NCBI GenBank assembly: GCA_017525035.1
Contig: JAFXTH010000015.1
Location: forward strand, 27,147-91,146
DNA: 64,000 nt
From: Bacilli bacterium
GTDB taxonomy: Bacteria; Bacillota_I; Bacilli_A; RF39; UBA660
Reading direction: 5' to 3'
Of this stretch, positions 63,574 through 64,000 are shown piece by piece. The notes beneath the pieces were generated by a model. That model saw nothing but the letters and a program-made list of their open reading frames with translations, did not search any database and was not told the origin of the DNA. Position numbers and translations under genes: made by a program. Within the stretch, counting starts at the first letter, position 1. Each line of letters opens with the position of its first letter.

Positions 63574-64000
63574 TGAAGAATTTAATTTTGATTGCTGCCC
63601 CTGGAGCAGGAAAAGGAACTTTATCAAATGATTTATTAGAGAAATATGATTATGTTCATATTTCAACTGGTGATTTATTAAGAGAGCAAGTTGCTAAGGG
63701 AGATGATCTTGGTAAAAAGATTCATGAATTCCAAGTAGCTGGTAAATTAGTACCATCAGAAATCGTTTATGAAGCCCTTGAAAAAAAATTAAGTGATAAA
63801 GCTTGTGATAATGGTTATATCTTAGATGGATTTCCAAGAAACATTGAACAAGCAGAAGAGTATGAAAGAATACTTGAAAGATCTGGAAGGGAATTAGGAA
63901 TTGTAATAGTTCTTGATATTCCAAAAGAAGATTTAATAAAAAGAATAACTGGTAGATTCACTTGTAAAGATTGTGGAGAAATTCATAATATCTATAGTGA
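63573..64000 (+). CDS. adk: adenylate kinase, 3' end outside window
   Basis: The first 142 codons of an AMP-phosphorylating enzyme. The P-loop reads IAAPGAGKGTLS where most have GPPGAGKGTQA. AMP-site motifs HISTGDLLREQV and ILDGFPRN are conserved. The frame enters the LID domain (GRFTCKDCGEIHN) with the first Cys pair of the zinc-binding Gram-positive form, then runs off the window. Its position after secY is the standard one, often followed by map and infA. Confidence 0.95.
   Translation, partial: MKNLILIAAPGAGKGTLSNDLLEKYDYVHISTGDLLREQVAKGDDLGKKIHEFQVAGKLVPSEIVYEALEKKLSDKACDNGYILDGFPRNIEQAEEYERILERSGRELGIVIVLDIPKEDLIKRITGRFTCKDCGEIHNIYS

Noticed and set aside
1..64000. Mycoplasma-type code (TGA read as Trp)
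   Set aside because: Trp is encoded by TGG throughout and the gene ending at 9074 uses TGA as a stop exactly where the next gene begins.

Overview
The window is a gene-dense, very AT-rich bacterial chromosome segment with strong Shine-Dalgarno sites and U-tract terminators. It looks like a low-GC Bacillota (Firmicutes) with a single membrane: lipoprotein lipoboxes, a CdaA/CdaR c-di-AMP pair, WhiA, a SigH-like sigma factor and a Spo0A orthologue. TGA is used as a stop (the gene ending at 9074), so the mycoplasma code is not in use. The zinc-type S14, the missing L30 gene between S5 and L15, and an L16 N-terminus of the 'YEGHAKG' type suggest an unnamed Bacilli/Erysipelotrichia/Mollicutes-related lineage. 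That placement is inference. No gene-free stretch exceeds 300 bases. No insertion sequences, prophage genes or CRISPR arrays were seen.

Layout. 1-2989: the 3' part of a TrmH/RlmB-type rRNA methyltransferase, a SigH-like sigma factor, an unknown tail-anchored protein, and whiA facing clpP with a shared terminator. 3683-11018: carbon core, with a uridine-kinase-like nucleoside kinase and gapA, then a tight operon pgk / flippase-like membrane protein / family 4 glycosyltransferase / tpiA. 11133-12506: spo0A, with a candidate Spo0A box upstream, followed by a 52-residue acidic microprotein and a membrane-anchored unknown. 12599-17192: four genes encoding a substrate-binding/von Willebrand A fusion, XpaC, a second substrate-binding-like protein and TelA. 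This looks like an envelope stress or sensing module. 17256-22327: an unknown protein, a CbxX/SpoVK-type AAA ATPase, a DUF4143 ATPase and gpmI.

22354-27432: two unknown minus-strand genes, a Y-family polymerase behind a LexA-like box, a HEFNH metallopeptidase-like protein, a small lipoprotein, and a membrane protein with a papain-like tail. 27527-37185: a 2558-residue cyclic beta-1,2-glucan synthase homologue overlapping pgi, then a stomatin-like protein. 37237-40566: a membrane-anchored unknown, then a VTC-domain / DUF4956 / beta-helix locus. 40608-46149: a phosphodiesterase, gmk, tRNA-Thr(CGU), a HAD phosphatase, a nucleoside phosphorylase, an orphan receiver protein with an unknown partner, class I aldolase and a small membrane protein. 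46162-53196: cdaA-cdaR, a DUF378 protein, a LolA-fold lipoprotein, a transglutaminase-like protein, a thioredoxin-like membrane protein, a CtpA protease and an orphan pilin-like protein. 53248-64000: the S10-spc ribosomal operon with its own promoter and a structured leader, running through secY into adk, which leaves the window.

Glycolysis is well covered (pgi, fba, tpiA, gapA, pgk, gpmI) although its genes are dispersed. Sugar flow is tied to envelope glycans at two points: the glycolipid-type genes inside the pgk-tpiA operon, and the giant glucan synthase joined to pgi. A recurrent regulatory style is a rho-independent terminator whose T-tract runs straight into an extended -10 element for the next gene.
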